NCBI GenBank assembly: GCA_017448245.1
Contig: JAFSLV010000040.1
Location: 1 to 33,749, forward strand
DNA length: 33,749 nucleotides
Direction of reading: 5' to 3'
Origin: Lachnospiraceae bacterium
GTDB taxonomy: Bacteria > Bacillota > Clostridia > Lachnospirales > Lachnospiraceae
The notes beneath the pieces were generated by a model. It had not been told where the DNA came from, did not search any database, and was given only the letters and a program-made list of their open reading frames with translations. Both the position numbers and the translations under genes were made by a program. Positions 1 to 8,178 of the stretch are shown here, one piece after another; the stretch's first letter is position 1, and every line of letters starts with the position of its first letter.

Positions 1-16
1 CAAAACTTCCGTTTTT

Positions 17-25
17 AGTATACCA
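17..25 (-). promoter_or_regulatory. Candidate extended -10 promoter reading out of the left edge
   Basis: On the minus strand the sequence reads TGG followed by TATACT (-10 at 17-22), the same extended -10 form seen at several promoters in this window. No convincing -35 is present at 17 bp. It would drive a gene beyond the left edge. The rest of 1-167 shows nothing else I can support: no good ORF and no clear terminator after the kinase gene that ends at 168. Confidence 0.3.
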
Positions 26-167
26 TAAAACTGTCCGGAAATGCTGATTTTCTGCGGTTCTTGCGCATTCTTTATCGCTCTCGGTTATGGTTTTTATTCG
101 ATTGTCAATGTACACTTTTCTTTATCTGTAACATCGTTTTGGTGCAACATCCCATCAGAAACTCAGC

Positions 168-2288
168 TTAGTTTTCGGACGGTCTCCCCATACCGGGGAG
201 AATGCGCCGCAAGGTGCGCTCGAGCTCCTGTCGCTCGACGGGCTTTGCGACAAAGCCGTCAAAGCCCTCCGCCATAAACATCTCCCTTGCGCCGGATACG
301 GCATTGGCCGTCAGCGCGACGATCAGGGTACTGCGCCCCGATGTCGTCATCACGTCGCGGATACGGTGCGCCGCCTCGACGCCGTCCATCACCGGCATCA
401 TGTGATCCATAAAGACAACGTCATAGTCTTTTTTGCGGATCATGTCGATGGATTCCTGGCCGCTTGCCGCCGTTTCCACCTCCATGCCGTAATCCGTAAA
501 CATCCCCCTTGCGACGACGAGATTCATCTCCTCATCGTCCACCACCAGAACTCTCAGTCCGTCGAAGCGCACCTCCTCTTCTTCATAGAGCGCTTCCTTT
601 GCCTCCTGTTCGTTTTCGGCATTGAGTACGGCAACCAGGGGGAAGGCATACAGCGGCTTTCTGAGGATCGTCACGCGCGAAAACGGCGTCGGGCGAAAGC
701 CGTATCTGGCAACCAGAATGACCTGTGTTTTTTCCGCCAGTGTGTCAAAGTAGCCCGGATCCTCGCTGTATTCCTCATCCGGTACAAAGATATGCGTAAA
801 GGAAATCTCCTCCACCATTTTTTTCAGTTCCCCGAGCGTCGATACGCGCTGCAGCGTCAGCCCGAAGGCGTCGATCACATGGCCGATCATCTTCATATAG
901 AAAGCGCCGACCTCGGGCGTTGCAAATTTGTCCGGACGCTGGAAGAATGCCGGCTTCAGACGCTGTGCATCCTTCACCTCCATGCAGCGCTGATCGTCCG
1001 CCACTCCCTGCGGGACGGAGACATGGACACGCGTCCCTTTTCCCTCTTCCGATTCGATCCGCACAAAGCCGTCCATGGCATGCACGAGACCGAACACAAT
1101 GCGCAGTCCCAGGCCAAAGCCCGTATTCCGGCGGTTTCTCTCCGCGTCATCCTGGTAGATACCCTCGCGGACCAGCTCGAGCGCTTCTCTCGACATGCCG
1201 ATGCCGGTATCCCTGACATCGATGCACAGATTGATGCCGTAGTCCTGCGGCATCCGGTAGACATTGATATAGACGCCTCCCTGTCTCGTAAATTTCACGG
1301 CATTTTCGACGAGATGCGTCAGTACCTTTTTGATGCGCCTCGCATCCCCGATGAGCGTCTTCGGGATCGCGGCATCCACGTCGATGATGATCTGCGCCTC
1401 CTGCTCGCGAGTTCCGATGCCGAGTGCCGCGATCATGTCGCCGACGACGGAAGAGATCATGTACGGCTCTTTTGTGATCGTGAGCCTCCTTGTCTCGATC
1501 TCGGTAAAGTCTAAAATGTCATCCACCTGATCGGACAAACGTCTCCCCGCTTCGAGAATATGCGCGGCATCCTCGCGATCCTGCTGCGTCGTCATGCGCG
1601 CTTCCATGACGCCCGACAATCCCGTGACGACGTTGACCGGCGTACGCAGTTCATGGGAGACGTTGGCCATAAAATTTTCCGTGCGCCTGCGCATGAAGGT
1701 GAGCTCTCCGATCACGCGCTCGTCGGACTTGCGGTCCGCTTCTCTTTTGTTGATGATATTGATACATACGCGGTAGATGATCAGCACGCAGGCCGCATGC
1801 ATGAGGATCTGCGAGATGACCAGCGAATCCGGTGTGACGCTGTTGCCCCGTACGATTTCGATGATCTGGAAGGCAAGCAGAAACAGATAGACGCCGAGCG
1901 ACACACGGATGATTTTTCTCTCGTCCGTCTGGGAATACAGCGCCATGACGAGCGCCGCGCTGACGGCGATATCGAAAACAGAGGTCGGATGTGCGCCGTC
2001 GAGCAGTATCACGCCCCAGGAGATCACCGCATAGAACCAGATGCGCTCCCGCTCCGAAAAGAGATTGCGGATATGCAGCACCCAGCTGGCCACCGTTCCC
2101 GCGATCAAAAGCGGCAGCATCCACATCTCCCGCCACGCAAGCGAGATGGCGCTCGGGATCACGCTGCACACCGCAATCGTCATAACGACCACGATGCTCA
2201 GATGTACGCTTCTGAGCCGTTGTGCCTCATAGCTTTTGTCCGATATGGTGTTTTGTTGAACGGGATCCTGTTGTCTGTTTTCTTCCAA
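168..2288 (-). CDS. Membrane hybrid sensor histidine kinase / response regulator
   Basis: A 706-residue hybrid kinase. Residues about 28-180 contain roughly six hydrophobic helices with very short loops, so the sensor is probably membrane-embedded and not extracellular. A HisKA domain follows, with the phospho-accepting histidine H212 in SHELRTP. The HATPase domain has an N-box (LVENAVKFT, N329), a G1 box (DTGIGM, about 360) and a G2 box (GFGLGL, about 390). Residues about 455-560 resemble a degraded receiver domain without an obvious phospho-aspartate. The C-terminal receiver is intact (VVDDEE, about 582; D628 in FMDHMMP; conserved K in the AKP motif). The gene starts 8 bp after the receiver-only regulator, so the two are almost certainly co-transcribed and form a phosphorelay. 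The signal sensed is unknown. Confidence 0.9.
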   Translation of the reverse strand: MEENRQQDPVQQNTISDKSYEAQRLRSVHLSIVVVMTIAVCSVIPSAISLAWREMWMLPLLIAGTVASWVLHIRNLFSERERIWFYAVISWGVILLDGAHPTSVFDIAVSAALVMALYSQTDERKIIRVSLGVYLFLLAFQIIEIVRGNSVTPDSLVISQILMHAACVLIIYRVCINIINKREADRKSDERVIGELTFMRRRTENFMANVSHELRTPVNVVTGLSGVMEARMTTQQDREDAAHILEAGRRLSDQVDDILDFTEIETRRLTITKEPYMISSVVGDMIAALGIGTREQEAQIIIDVDAAIPKTLIGDARRIKKVLTHLVENAVKFTRQGGVYINVYRMPQDYGINLCIDVRDTGIGMSREALELVREGIYQDDAERNRRNTGFGLGLRIVFGLVHAMDGFVRIESEEGKGTRVHVSVPQGVADDQRCMEVKDAQRLKPAFFQRPDKFATPEVGAFYMKMIGHVIDAFGLTLQRVSTLGELKKMVEEISFTHIFVPDEEYSEDPGYFDTLAEKTQVILVARYGFRPTPFSRVTILRKPLYAFPLVAVLNAENEQEAKEALYEEEEVRFDGLRVLVVDDEEMNLVVARGMFTDYGMEVETAASGQESIDMIRKKDYDVVFMDHMMPVMDGVEAAHRIRDVMTTSGRSTLIVALTANAVSGAREMFMAEGFDGFVAKPVERQELERTLRRILPGMGRPSEN

Positions 2289-2296
2289 GCGTTTTT

Positions 2297-3079
2297 TTAC
2301 CCGTACAGCCGCTCGTTCTCCTGGGTAAAGAAGTCCGCGATCTTATCCAGAATCTCCGACTGCGGCAGTGATTTCAACAGATAGTTGACGGGATTCAGGC
2401 TCATGACATCGATGATGGACTGCCGGTCATTTTTGGAAGTCAGAAACATGACCGGGATGTCTTTGGTATGCGTTTCGGAACGGATCATTTCCAGGATCTG
2501 CGGGCCCTTGATGACGGGCATTTCATAATCGAGCAGGATGAGATCGACTTCGGTATTGACGAGCATCTGGATAGCGCTCATGCCGGAGTTGGCGGTATAG
2601 ACGCGGTATCTTCCGGAGAGCATGTCCTTCATCGTGCGCAGCATCGTCGCGTCATCGTCCACGACGAGGATCCGCTTGCTCTGTGCAAGGCGTTCCACGT
2701 TCATATGCTCCATGGCAAGGCGGTCCACCACCTCGTCCGTGCGGAAGGGACGCGTAAAGGTCCCCCTGAGTTCCGTTTTGGGATAATCCTTCAGATAATT
2801 CTCGAGCTCGTCGTCCGTGCCGATGACAAAGAAGCGGACATGATGCTCGTCGACCTGGTCGCGGATGTAAGAGAGGACATCGGTCAGCTTGCTGCCGGTA
2901 TCCTGGATGAAAAGAAGCCAGATATCTGGGCAGTTTTCACCTCCCCCCACCCGGGAAATATCAGTGACATTGGGCTTGACCTGCTCCACCCGGAAGCCTG
3001 CCTGCTCGAGCCCCGTGATGAGTGCATTGGCGATCATGGATTTCTTTTCTACGATAAACAGGACACTCTTTTCCATCAT
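2297..3079 (-). CDS. Response regulator with tandem receiver-like domains, no DNA-binding domain
   Basis: A 260-residue protein. The C-terminal half (about 136-255) is a typical receiver with acidic pocket ILVVDDD (about 137-143), phospho-acceptor D184 in LLDYEMP, and a conserved K in the LLKS segment. The N-terminal half (about 4-125) has the length and alternating hydrophobic pattern of a receiver, but its acidic pocket is replaced by IVEKKS, so it looks like a pseudo-receiver. There is no output domain. The protein should therefore act through protein contacts, for example as a phosphate shuttle for the hybrid kinase encoded 8 bp downstream. The start ATG is followed directly by a second ATG; either could be used. 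Confidence 0.85.
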   Translation of the reverse strand: MMEKSVLFIVEKKSMIANALITGLEQAGFRVEQVKPNVTDISRVGGGENCPDIWLLFIQDTGSKLTDVLSYIRDQVDEHHVRFFVIGTDDELENYLKDYPKTELRGTFTRPFRTDEVVDRLAMEHMNVERLAQSKRILVVDDDATMLRTMKDMLSGRYRVYTANSGMSAIQMLVNTEVDLILLDYEMPVIKGPQILEMIRSETHTKDIPVMFLTSKNDRQSIIDVMSLNPVNYLLKSLPQSEILDKIADFFTQENERLYG

Positions 3080-3119
3080 TTTCTCCGTATTCTTTCCAAA
3101 TAAGGGCAGATACGTATTT

Positions 3120-3128
3120 ATTATAACA
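3120..3128 (-). promoter_or_regulatory. Extended -10 promoter for the regulator/kinase operon
   Basis: The minus strand has TGT TATAAT (-10 at 3120-3125), about 40 bp before the response-regulator ATG at 3079. The -35 region is poor, which fits an extended -10 promoter. It is arranged back to back with the plus-strand promoter at 3153-3161. Confidence 0.5.
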
Positions 3129-3152
3129 CAAAGTGAACTTCATGGACAGTTG

Positions 3153-3161
3153 TGCTATAAT
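3153..3161 (+). promoter_or_regulatory. Extended -10 promoter reading into the 261-bp structured element
   Basis: The plus strand has TGC TATAAT, with the -10 hexamer at 3156-3161 and a weak -35 (GTGAAC, about 3133-3138, 17 bp upstream). The predicted start near 3168 is only a few bases before the left terminal repeat of the structured element at 3173. The element would then be transcribed almost from its first base as the leader of the metallopeptidase operon. Confidence 0.5.
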
Positions 3162-3172
3162 ATGTTGATATA

Positions 3173-3433
3173 GGTGTCAAAAGTCATGAACGCGATGATG
3201 CTTGCATCAATCGCGGAATGGCTTTATGACACCGCCCGACATGGTGAAAGCTCCAGTGGAGCTTTCACGGGTGCGCTTTGATGCGCCAGGCGCATCAGCA
3301 CCCCGGAGGAAGTAGCAAAATGCCTGTATTACAGGCATTGCAGCGGATTCCGAATGGCGGCAGGATTGCGAGAGTTTCTTTAGAAACGGAGCAATCCGTA
3401 TATCAGCCACAGTGAAACAGTACTTTTGACACC
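3173..3433. repeat. 261-bp multi-hairpin element with perfect 12-bp terminal inverted repeats
   Basis: The ends GGTGTCAAAAGT (3173-3184) and ACTTTTGACACC (3422-3433) are exact inverted repeats. Between them lie five compact stem-loops: 3191-3201/3204-3215 (one bulge); 3244-3254/3258-3268 (11 bp perfect, 3-nt loop); 3269-3274/3298-3303 enclosing 3280-3287/3289-3296; 3319-3328/3330-3339; and 3363-3369/3391-3397 enclosing 3374-3379/3382-3387. Paired ends closing a set of hairpins could be a folded RNA in the leader of the metallopeptidase operon, or a MITE-like mobile element. No clear target-site duplication is visible. The minus strand happens to be open for 67 codons (3207-3410), but it has no ribosome binding site and I do not call it a gene. 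My impression is that closely similar sequence is common in Lachnospiraceae genomes; I could not check this here. Confidence 0.75.
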
Positions 3434-3465
3434 CAAATCATATGTTTCACAAGGAGGCACTTTTT

Positions 3466-4158
3466 ATGTACGGTTATTACTGGGACTGGACCTATCTGCT
3501 GGTCATCGTCGGCGCCGTGGTCTGCATGATCGCAAGCGCCCGTGTCAACAGCGCCTATCAAAAATACGCGAAAGTACGCGCCATGAGCGGCATGACGGGG
3601 GCCGAGGTCGCGGAGCGGATTCTGCAGCAAAACGGCATCACGGACATTCAGATCGTCCGGGTGGCGGGCAATCTCACGGACCATTTCAGCGCCAGGGACA
3701 AACGGGTGGCGCTTTCCGAAAGTACGTACGATTCAGCCTCGGTCGCGGCGATCGCCGTCGCCGCCCACGAATGCGGCCATGTCTGCCAGAACGCCTTTGG
3801 CTATGTGCCGTACAATATCCGAACGGCACTGGTGCCTGCCGCCAATATCGGATCACAGCTGGGACTTCCGATCGTCATCATCGGCCTTATCATCGGGCGT
3901 TTCCCGGCGATCGTCACGGCCGGCATCCTCATCTTTTCGATTGCCGTGCTCTTCCAGATCGTGACGCTGCCGGTCGAATGGGACGCTTCGAGGCGCGCGC
4001 TGGTCATGCTCGAGCAATACGGCATCCTCGGCCAGGAGGAAAAGCAAAGCGCCAAAAAGGTCCTGAGTGCCGCCGCCCTTACCTATGTGGCCGCCGCGGC
4101 CTCTTCGGTGTTGCAGCTGATGCGGCTCATCCTTTTATCCAACCGCCGGCGCGACTGA
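3466..4158 (+). CDS. YugP-type neutral zinc metallopeptidase, membrane-anchored
   Basis: A 230-residue protein of the Zn_peptidase_2 (YugP) family. The zinc-binding motif is HECGH at residues 101-105, and the likely third ligand is E171 in LPVEWDASRRA, a hallmark of the family. Hydrophobic segments at about 8-25, 130-165 and near the C-terminus place it in the membrane. I chose the ATG at 3466 because AAGGAGG at 3450-3456 is well spaced for it and the protein then begins MYGYY like relatives; an in-frame ATG at 3442 precedes this ribosome binding site and is unlikely. The substrate is unknown. It is the first gene of an operon with two MgtC-like genes, 19 bp upstream of the next, and follows the structured element at 3173-3433. 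Confidence 0.88.
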   Translation: MYGYYWDWTYLLVIVGAVVCMIASARVNSAYQKYAKVRAMSGMTGAEVAERILQQNGITDIQIVRVAGNLTDHFSARDKRVALSESTYDSASVAAIAVAAHECGHVCQNAFGYVPYNIRTALVPAANIGSQLGLPIVIIGLIIGRFPAIVTAGILIFSIAVLFQIVTLPVEWDASRRALVMLEQYGILGQEEKQSAKKVLSAAALTYVAAAASSVLQLMRLILLSNRRRD

Positions 4159-4177
4159 CGCCGCCGCAGGGAATAAC

Positions 4178-4903
4178 ATGCTGTCATTTCTGGATGATCT
4201 GAGACAAATGAATATCGCGGGGGTTGTCCTGCGTCTGGTGCTGGCGATGCTCTTTGGCGGGTTCATCGGTTACGAACGCGGCAGAAAGCACCGTGCCGCC
4301 GGCTTCCGCACGTATATGCTCGTCTGCATCGGCGCCGCGCTGACGATCCTGATCGGCCAGTACCAGTTTACGATGTACCGCGGTGCCTGGCAGGCACTGA
4401 TCTCGCATATCGATTCCGATCCGGACGTCGCCAGATACGGCGCGCAGGTCGTCAACGGCATCGGCTTCCTGGGAGCCGGCACCATCATCCTCACCGGCAG
4501 AAAAGAAGTCAAGGGGCTGACAACGGCAGCGGGGCTCTGGGCCAGCGCCTGCATGGGACTCGCCATCGGCGCCGGCTTTTACGAGGGCGTCATTTTGTGC
4601 GTGATCCTGATCGCGGTGTCCATGCGCGCCCTCGCCTGGCTCGAGACCAGGATCGTCGAGCGTACCCGCAACATCAATCTCTTTGTGGAATTCGGTTCGA
4701 TGAAGCAGCTCGGCGACATCATCGCGAGCATCAAGACGCTCGAGGTCCGCATCCTCCACATCGACATCGATACGGACAGCGACAAAAAATCGCCCTCGCA
4801 AAACGCGGTATTCTACATCCGGATGCTGCAGCCGATCCCGCACGAGCACCTGCTCAGCACCGTCGGCGCGCTTGACTGCGTGCAGACGATTTACGAATTA
4901 TAA
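4178..4903 (+). CDS. MgtC/SapB family membrane protein (first copy)
   Basis: A 241-residue protein. The N-terminal half is the MgtC/SapB membrane domain: GGFIGYERGR (about 28-37), RTYMLVCIGAA (about 45-55), GIGFLGAGTI (about 94-103) and GLTTAAGLWASA (about 113-124), with four to five predicted helices. A soluble C-terminal domain of about 85 residues follows. MgtC homologues affect growth at low magnesium and inhibit F-type ATPase in some pathogens, but most relatives are uncharacterised, so the role here is open. The next gene is a paralogue 10 bp downstream; the two differ clearly in the C-terminal domain. The zinc peptidase gene is 19 bp upstream. Confidence 0.88.
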   Translation: MLSFLDDLRQMNIAGVVLRLVLAMLFGGFIGYERGRKHRAAGFRTYMLVCIGAALTILIGQYQFTMYRGAWQALISHIDSDPDVARYGAQVVNGIGFLGAGTIILTGRKEVKGLTTAAGLWASACMGLAIGAGFYEGVILCVILIAVSMRALAWLETRIVERTRNINLFVEFGSMKQLGDIIASIKTLEVRILHIDIDTDSDKKSPSQNAVFYIRMLQPIPHEHLLSTVGALDCVQTIYEL

Positions 4904-4913
4904 GGAGTCTTCG

Positions 4914-5603
4914 ATGATTGATTTTTTGGATTACTTCCGCGGCATCTCCCTCCTGTCGATTTTTGTCAGGCTTCTTCTTTGCGTGATCTGCGGCGGACTC
5001 ATCGGACTCGAAAGAGAGTTTAAAAGAAGACCCGCCGGCTTCCGCACGCATATCCTTGTGTGCCTGGGGGCCGCTATGACGACCCTGACGGGCGAATTCC
5101 TGCTCCTCTATATGCACTACGAGACCGACATGGGGCGTCTCGGCGCACAGGTCGTTGCGGGCATCGGTTTCCTGGGGGCCGGCACCATCATCACGCGCAG
5201 GGAGCGCGTCCGCGGACTGACCACGGCCGCGGGGCTCTGGACCGCCGCCGTCGTCGGCCTCGCCATCGGCGCGGGCTTCTATGAAGGGGCGCTGATCGCA
5301 ACGCTCCTCGTCGAGATGGCGGAGCTGATTTTTTCCCGCGTGGAATACCGGATGCTCGAACGCGCACCGGAGCTGTCCCTCTATATCGAATACAGGGACA
5401 AGGACGCACTCGAATCCCTCATGCGTCTCTTCCGTTCCAAAAACGTCAAGCTCCTCGACCTGCAGATCACCCGACAGAAATCCGGCTCCAAGCACAACGC
5501 CTGTGCGATCGTGAGCCTGCGCGTCAATAAAAAAGCCAAAAAAGAATCCGTCCTCAGGGAAATCCTGAAGACGGACGGCGTCATGCTCGCGGAAGAACTA
5601 TAG
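4914..5603 (+). CDS. MgtC/SapB family membrane protein (second copy)
   Basis: A 229-residue paralogue of the preceding protein, with the same core signatures: GGLIGLEREF, RTHILVCLGAA, GIGFLGAGTII and GLTTAAGLWTAAVVGLAIG. The C-terminal soluble domain is shorter and rich in lysine. The start is set by TAAGGAG just before the ATG at 4914; a longer reading frame begins at 4872 inside the previous gene, but it lacks a ribosome binding site. The 3' end overlaps by 6 bp the convergent gene ending at 5598, with no room for an intrinsic terminator between them. The two MgtC proteins may form a hetero-oligomer (inference). Confidence 0.88.
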   Translation: MIDFLDYFRGISLLSIFVRLLLCVICGGLIGLEREFKRRPAGFRTHILVCLGAAMTTLTGEFLLLYMHYETDMGRLGAQVVAGIGFLGAGTIITRRERVRGLTTAAGLWTAAVVGLAIGAGFYEGALIATLLVEMAELIFSRVEYRMLERAPELSLYIEYRDKDALESLMRLFRSKNVKLLDLQITRQKSGSKHNACAIVSLRVNKKAKKESVLREILKTDGVMLAEEL

Positions 5604-6002
5604 ACCCGCGTCTCCTTTGTCCTGCGTCTCCTCCGCTTCTTCCGTCAACACACGCGCCGCGTCCTCATGCAACACACAGATCCTGTAATAGAGTTCCAGC
5701 ATATGAAACATCTCCGCCCTTCGTCTTCTGACCTCTCCCGTCAGGAGTCCCGCGCTCACGGAGTCGTAGGTGATGTCCTCCTCGTCGGCAAAGACCTCGG
5801 GCTCGAGATGCCCTTCCTCGTCAAAAACAAGCATAAACACGCCGCCCGCTTCCTGCGTGAAGAGGATGCTGATGGCCTTAAGCTCCTCTTTGATACTCTC
5901 CGGAACCTTGTCAAAAAGAGGATTGAGCCAGTATTTTTCTTCATAGGCACTGGCCCCGCACAGGACCAGATATCCCTCCTGCGGGGAATCACGCATATCC
6001 AT
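5598..6002 (-). CDS. Conserved hypothetical small acidic protein
   Basis: A 134-residue protein, rich in glutamate and aspartate, with no signal peptide or membrane helix. The order of segments (VLCGASAYEEKYWLNP near residue 12, KVPESIKEELK near 32, ILFTQEAGGVF near 46) recalls a small uncharacterised family from Lachnospiraceae, perhaps DUF6145, but I cannot confirm the name. The C-terminal 25 residues are highly acidic. It follows coaX on the same strand with a 53-bp gap and is preceded by a GAGGAG ribosome binding site. No function can be assigned. Confidence 0.7.
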   Translation of the reverse strand: MDMRDSPQEGYLVLCGASAYEEKYWLNPLFDKVPESIKEELKAISILFTQEAGGVFMLVFDEEGHLEPEVFADEEDITYDSVSAGLLTGEVRRRRAEMFHMLELYYRICVLHEDAARVLTEEAEETQDKGDAGL

Positions 6003-6055
6003 CGTACCTGTTTCTCCTCATCATATCCGGGCCCGCGCCATTGATCCTAAGGCTC

Positions 6056-6880
6056 TCATTCCGTCTCGCTTGTCGCTCCCTGAGGCCTGGTGCGCCGGTT
6101 TTTCTCATACAGGATCTTCAGTCCCTTTAGGGTCAGCATGGGATCGTAGACATCGATCTCTTCGACCTCGTCCGCGATCATGCGGCCAAGCCCTCCCGTC
6201 GCCACGACCTTCATGTCGGGAAATCCGCTTTCGCGCTTCATTTCATTGATGATGTATTTGGTCTGTCCGATCTGCCCGTAGACGAGTCCCGCCTGCATCG
6301 TGGAGATCGTATCGCGACCGAGGATGGAGGCGGGTTTTTTGATCTCGATTTCCGGAAGTCTTGCCGTATCCTCCCAGAGAGCCTTGGCGGAGATACGGAT
6401 ACCCGGCGCGATCGCGCCCGCGCACAGCTCGCCCTTGTCATTGACAAGGATGTAGGTCGTTGCCGTACCGAAATCCACCGACAGAACGGGTCCTCCGTAC
6501 AACTCATAGGCGGCGACGCAGTCGACGATCAGGTCGGGTCCGATCTCTTTGGGATTTTCCGAAGTGATCTTTAAGCCGGTTTTGATGCCGGGGCCGACGA
6601 TATACGGCGCCCTGCCGATGTATTTGATGATGGCATTGGTGAGCGCGTGCATGACCTTGGGCACGACGGAGGCGATCATCACGCCCTCGATCTCCTCCGG
6701 GTCGACACCGTTTGCGCGCATCATGTCGATCATCATGATCCCGTACTCGTCGGAGGTGTGCTGCTCCGCGGAGATCATCCGGAAGGAGGCCGCCTCCTCG
6801 TCGCCCGCGAACACACCGCAGGTGATATTGGTATTGCCGACGTCGATAAGCATGATCCCGGGTTTCTTTTTTTGTGTCAT
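6056..6880 (-). CDS. coaX: Type III pantothenate kinase
   Basis: A 274-residue ASKHA-fold kinase that phosphorylates pantothenate, the first step of coenzyme A synthesis, in the cytoplasm. The N-terminal phosphate motif is DVGNTN (13-18). The central DFGTATTY motif and the GPDLIVDCVAA segment are typical of CoaX enzymes, which need a monovalent cation and are not inhibited by CoA. Length is normal for the family (about 255-275). The ATG at 6880 follows GGGAGGGT. It lies 89 bp after argF and 53 bp before a hypothetical gene on the same strand. Confidence 0.92.
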   Translation of the reverse strand: MTQKKKPGIMLIDVGNTNITCGVFAGDEEAASFRMISAEQHTSDEYGIMMIDMMRANGVDPEEIEGVMIASVVPKVMHALTNAIIKYIGRAPYIVGPGIKTGLKITSENPKEIGPDLIVDCVAAYELYGGPVLSVDFGTATTYILVNDKGELCAGAIAPGIRISAKALWEDTARLPEIEIKKPASILGRDTISTMQAGLVYGQIGQTKYIINEMKRESGFPDMKVVATGGLGRMIADEVEEIDVYDPMLTLKGLKILYEKNRRTRPQGATSETE

Positions 6881-6969
6881 AGACCCTCCCGACGGATGAT
6901 CCGCTTCTCAGGGCATCCGCTGTCCCGTATGGACTCCTGTTTCGGGGACAAAGGAACTGTTCCCATTTC

Positions 6970-7971
6970 TCATTGCTGTTTCAGTGTCGCGTACATCACC
7001 GCCTTGATCGTATGCATGCGGTTTTCCGCCTCCTCAAATACCAGCGACCGTTCGGATTCGAAGACCTCGTCGGTCACCTCCATCTCGTTAAGCCCGTATT
7101 TTCCCTTGATTTCCCTGCCGATCGAAGTGTTCAGATCGTGAAAGGACGGAAGGCAGTGCAAAAAGATCGCCTTTTCTCCGGCGTTGTCCATGATCTCCCG
7201 CGTGACGCGGTACGGCGTCAGATCCCTTATGCGCTCCTCCCAGACGGCATCGGGTTCTCCCATCGACACCCACACGTCGGTATAAATGACGTCCGCGCCG
7301 TGTGTCCCCTCCGCGACATCCTCCGTAAAGGCAAGCGACGCGCCGCTCTCCTTTGCGATTTCTTCGCACTGTACGACGAGCTTTCCGTCGGGAAAATATT
7401 TCTTATTGGTGCAGGCGGTAAAATGCATCCCCATCTTTGCGCAGGCGACCATCAGCGAATTGCCCATGTTGTAACGGGCATCGCCCAGATAACACAACCG
7501 GATGTCCTTGAGATAACCGAAACGCTCCTGGATCGTGAGGAGATCCGCGAGCATCTGGGTCGGATGAAACTCGTTGGTGAGACCGTTCCAGACAGGCACC
7601 TTGGAATATTCGGCAAGCGTCTCGACGATGTCCTGTCCGAAGCCCCTGTACTCGATGCCGTCATACATCCCGGCCAGCACCCTCGCCGTGTCCGCGATCG
7701 ACTCCTTCTTGCCGATCTGCGACCCCTGCGGGTCGAGATACGTCGTCCCCATCCCGAGGTCGTGCGCCGCCACCTCAAAGGCGCAGCGCGTGCGTGTACT
7801 CGTTTTTTCAAAAATCAGCGCGACGTTTTTGCCCTTCAGTTCCTCATGCGGCACGCCGTTTTTCTTTTTTAATTTGAAATCCGTCGCGAGATCCAGCAGA
7901 TGCAGGATCTCCTCCCTGGAAAAATCCAGCAGCTTCAGAAAGTCCTTGCCTTGTAGGTTGACGTCGTCCAT
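6970..7971 (-). CDS. argF: Ornithine carbamoyltransferase
   Basis: A 333-residue cytoplasmic enzyme that joins carbamoyl phosphate and ornithine to make citrulline; it can act in arginine synthesis or, in reverse, in the arginine deiminase pathway. The carbamoyl-phosphate loop is STRTR (58-62). The family motifs [10 protein letters not shown] and HCLPSFHD are present. Length is normal. No other arginine gene is adjacent, so the direction of use cannot be told from context; biosynthetic argF is the default call, catabolic arcB the alternative. The ATG follows GAAGGAGA. Its promoter lies at 8016-8045, with the -35 overlapping the stop codon of a gene remnant. Confidence 0.93.
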   Translation of the reverse strand: MDDVNLQGKDFLKLLDFSREEILHLLDLATDFKLKKKNGVPHEELKGKNVALIFEKTSTRTRCAFEVAAHDLGMGTTYLDPQGSQIGKKESIADTARVLAGMYDGIEYRGFGQDIVETLAEYSKVPVWNGLTNEFHPTQMLADLLTIQERFGYLKDIRLCYLGDARYNMGNSLMVACAKMGMHFTACTNKKYFPDGKLVVQCEEIAKESGASLAFTEDVAEGTHGADVIYTDVWVSMGEPDAVWEERIRDLTPYRVTREIMDNAGEKAIFLHCLPSFHDLNTSIGREIKGKYGLNEMEVTDEVFESERSLVFEEAENRMHTIKAVMYATLKQQ

Positions 7972-8015
7972 GGTCTCCTTCTCCGTGTCAAAGTGGTGGT
8001 GAACAGCGACGTCTC

Positions 8016-8045
8016 ATTATACCATTTTCTGCCGTTTTCTTTCAA
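8016..8045 (-). promoter_or_regulatory. Promoter of argF
   Basis: On the minus strand, -35 TTGAAA (8040-8045), an 18-bp spacer and -10 TATAAT (8016-8021) preceded by TGG. The predicted start is near 8009, giving a leader of about 40 nt. The -35 overlaps the stop codon of the oligopeptidase remnant at 8042. I see no convincing ArgR box. Confidence 0.6.
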
Positions 8046-8176
8046 ATACGCTCCTCCAAGCGGGCGAGCGTCTTTTTTGCAAAGACGCAGAGCTCCTCAA
8101 TGCAGCCGTCTTCGTAAGGGGCTTTCATACCGACGGACGCCAGCAGCGCCGGATAGGAAAGGCTTCCTCCCTTTTT
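8042..8176 (-). pseudogene. C-terminal remnant of an M3-family oligoendopeptidase (PepF-like)
   Basis: The last 44 codons of the minus-strand frame read KKGGSLSYPALLASVGMK followed by a stretch ending FAKKTLARLEERI. This matches the conserved C-terminus of M3 oligoendopeptidases, in which a GGS-P-L--AGVDM segment is followed by a final helix. The upstream frame (8177-8290) turns into sequence that is the antisense of a TPR-gene remnant, so the rest of the peptidase, including its HEXXH active site, is missing. The gene was cut by a rearrangement at about 8176-8179. Confidence 0.6.
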
Positions 8177-8178
8177 GC

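Noticed and set aside
366-1514. Long plus-strand open frame of 382 codons opposite the histidine kinase gene
   Set aside because: Antisense shadow of a clear kinase gene in GC-rich DNA; histidine- and arginine-rich with no known domain.
3207-3410. 67-codon open frame on the minus strand inside the structured element
   Set aside because: No ribosome binding site, composed entirely of hairpin sequence, and the open frame is explained by the base composition of the stems.
6942-6965. GGGGACAAAGGAACTGTTCCC sequence between argF and coaX as another copy of the GGGACGGTTCT repeats
   Set aside because: Shares only part of the core and lacks the flanking CGGTCAGA/TTGGC segments; it may be a decayed relative, but the match is too weak to call.
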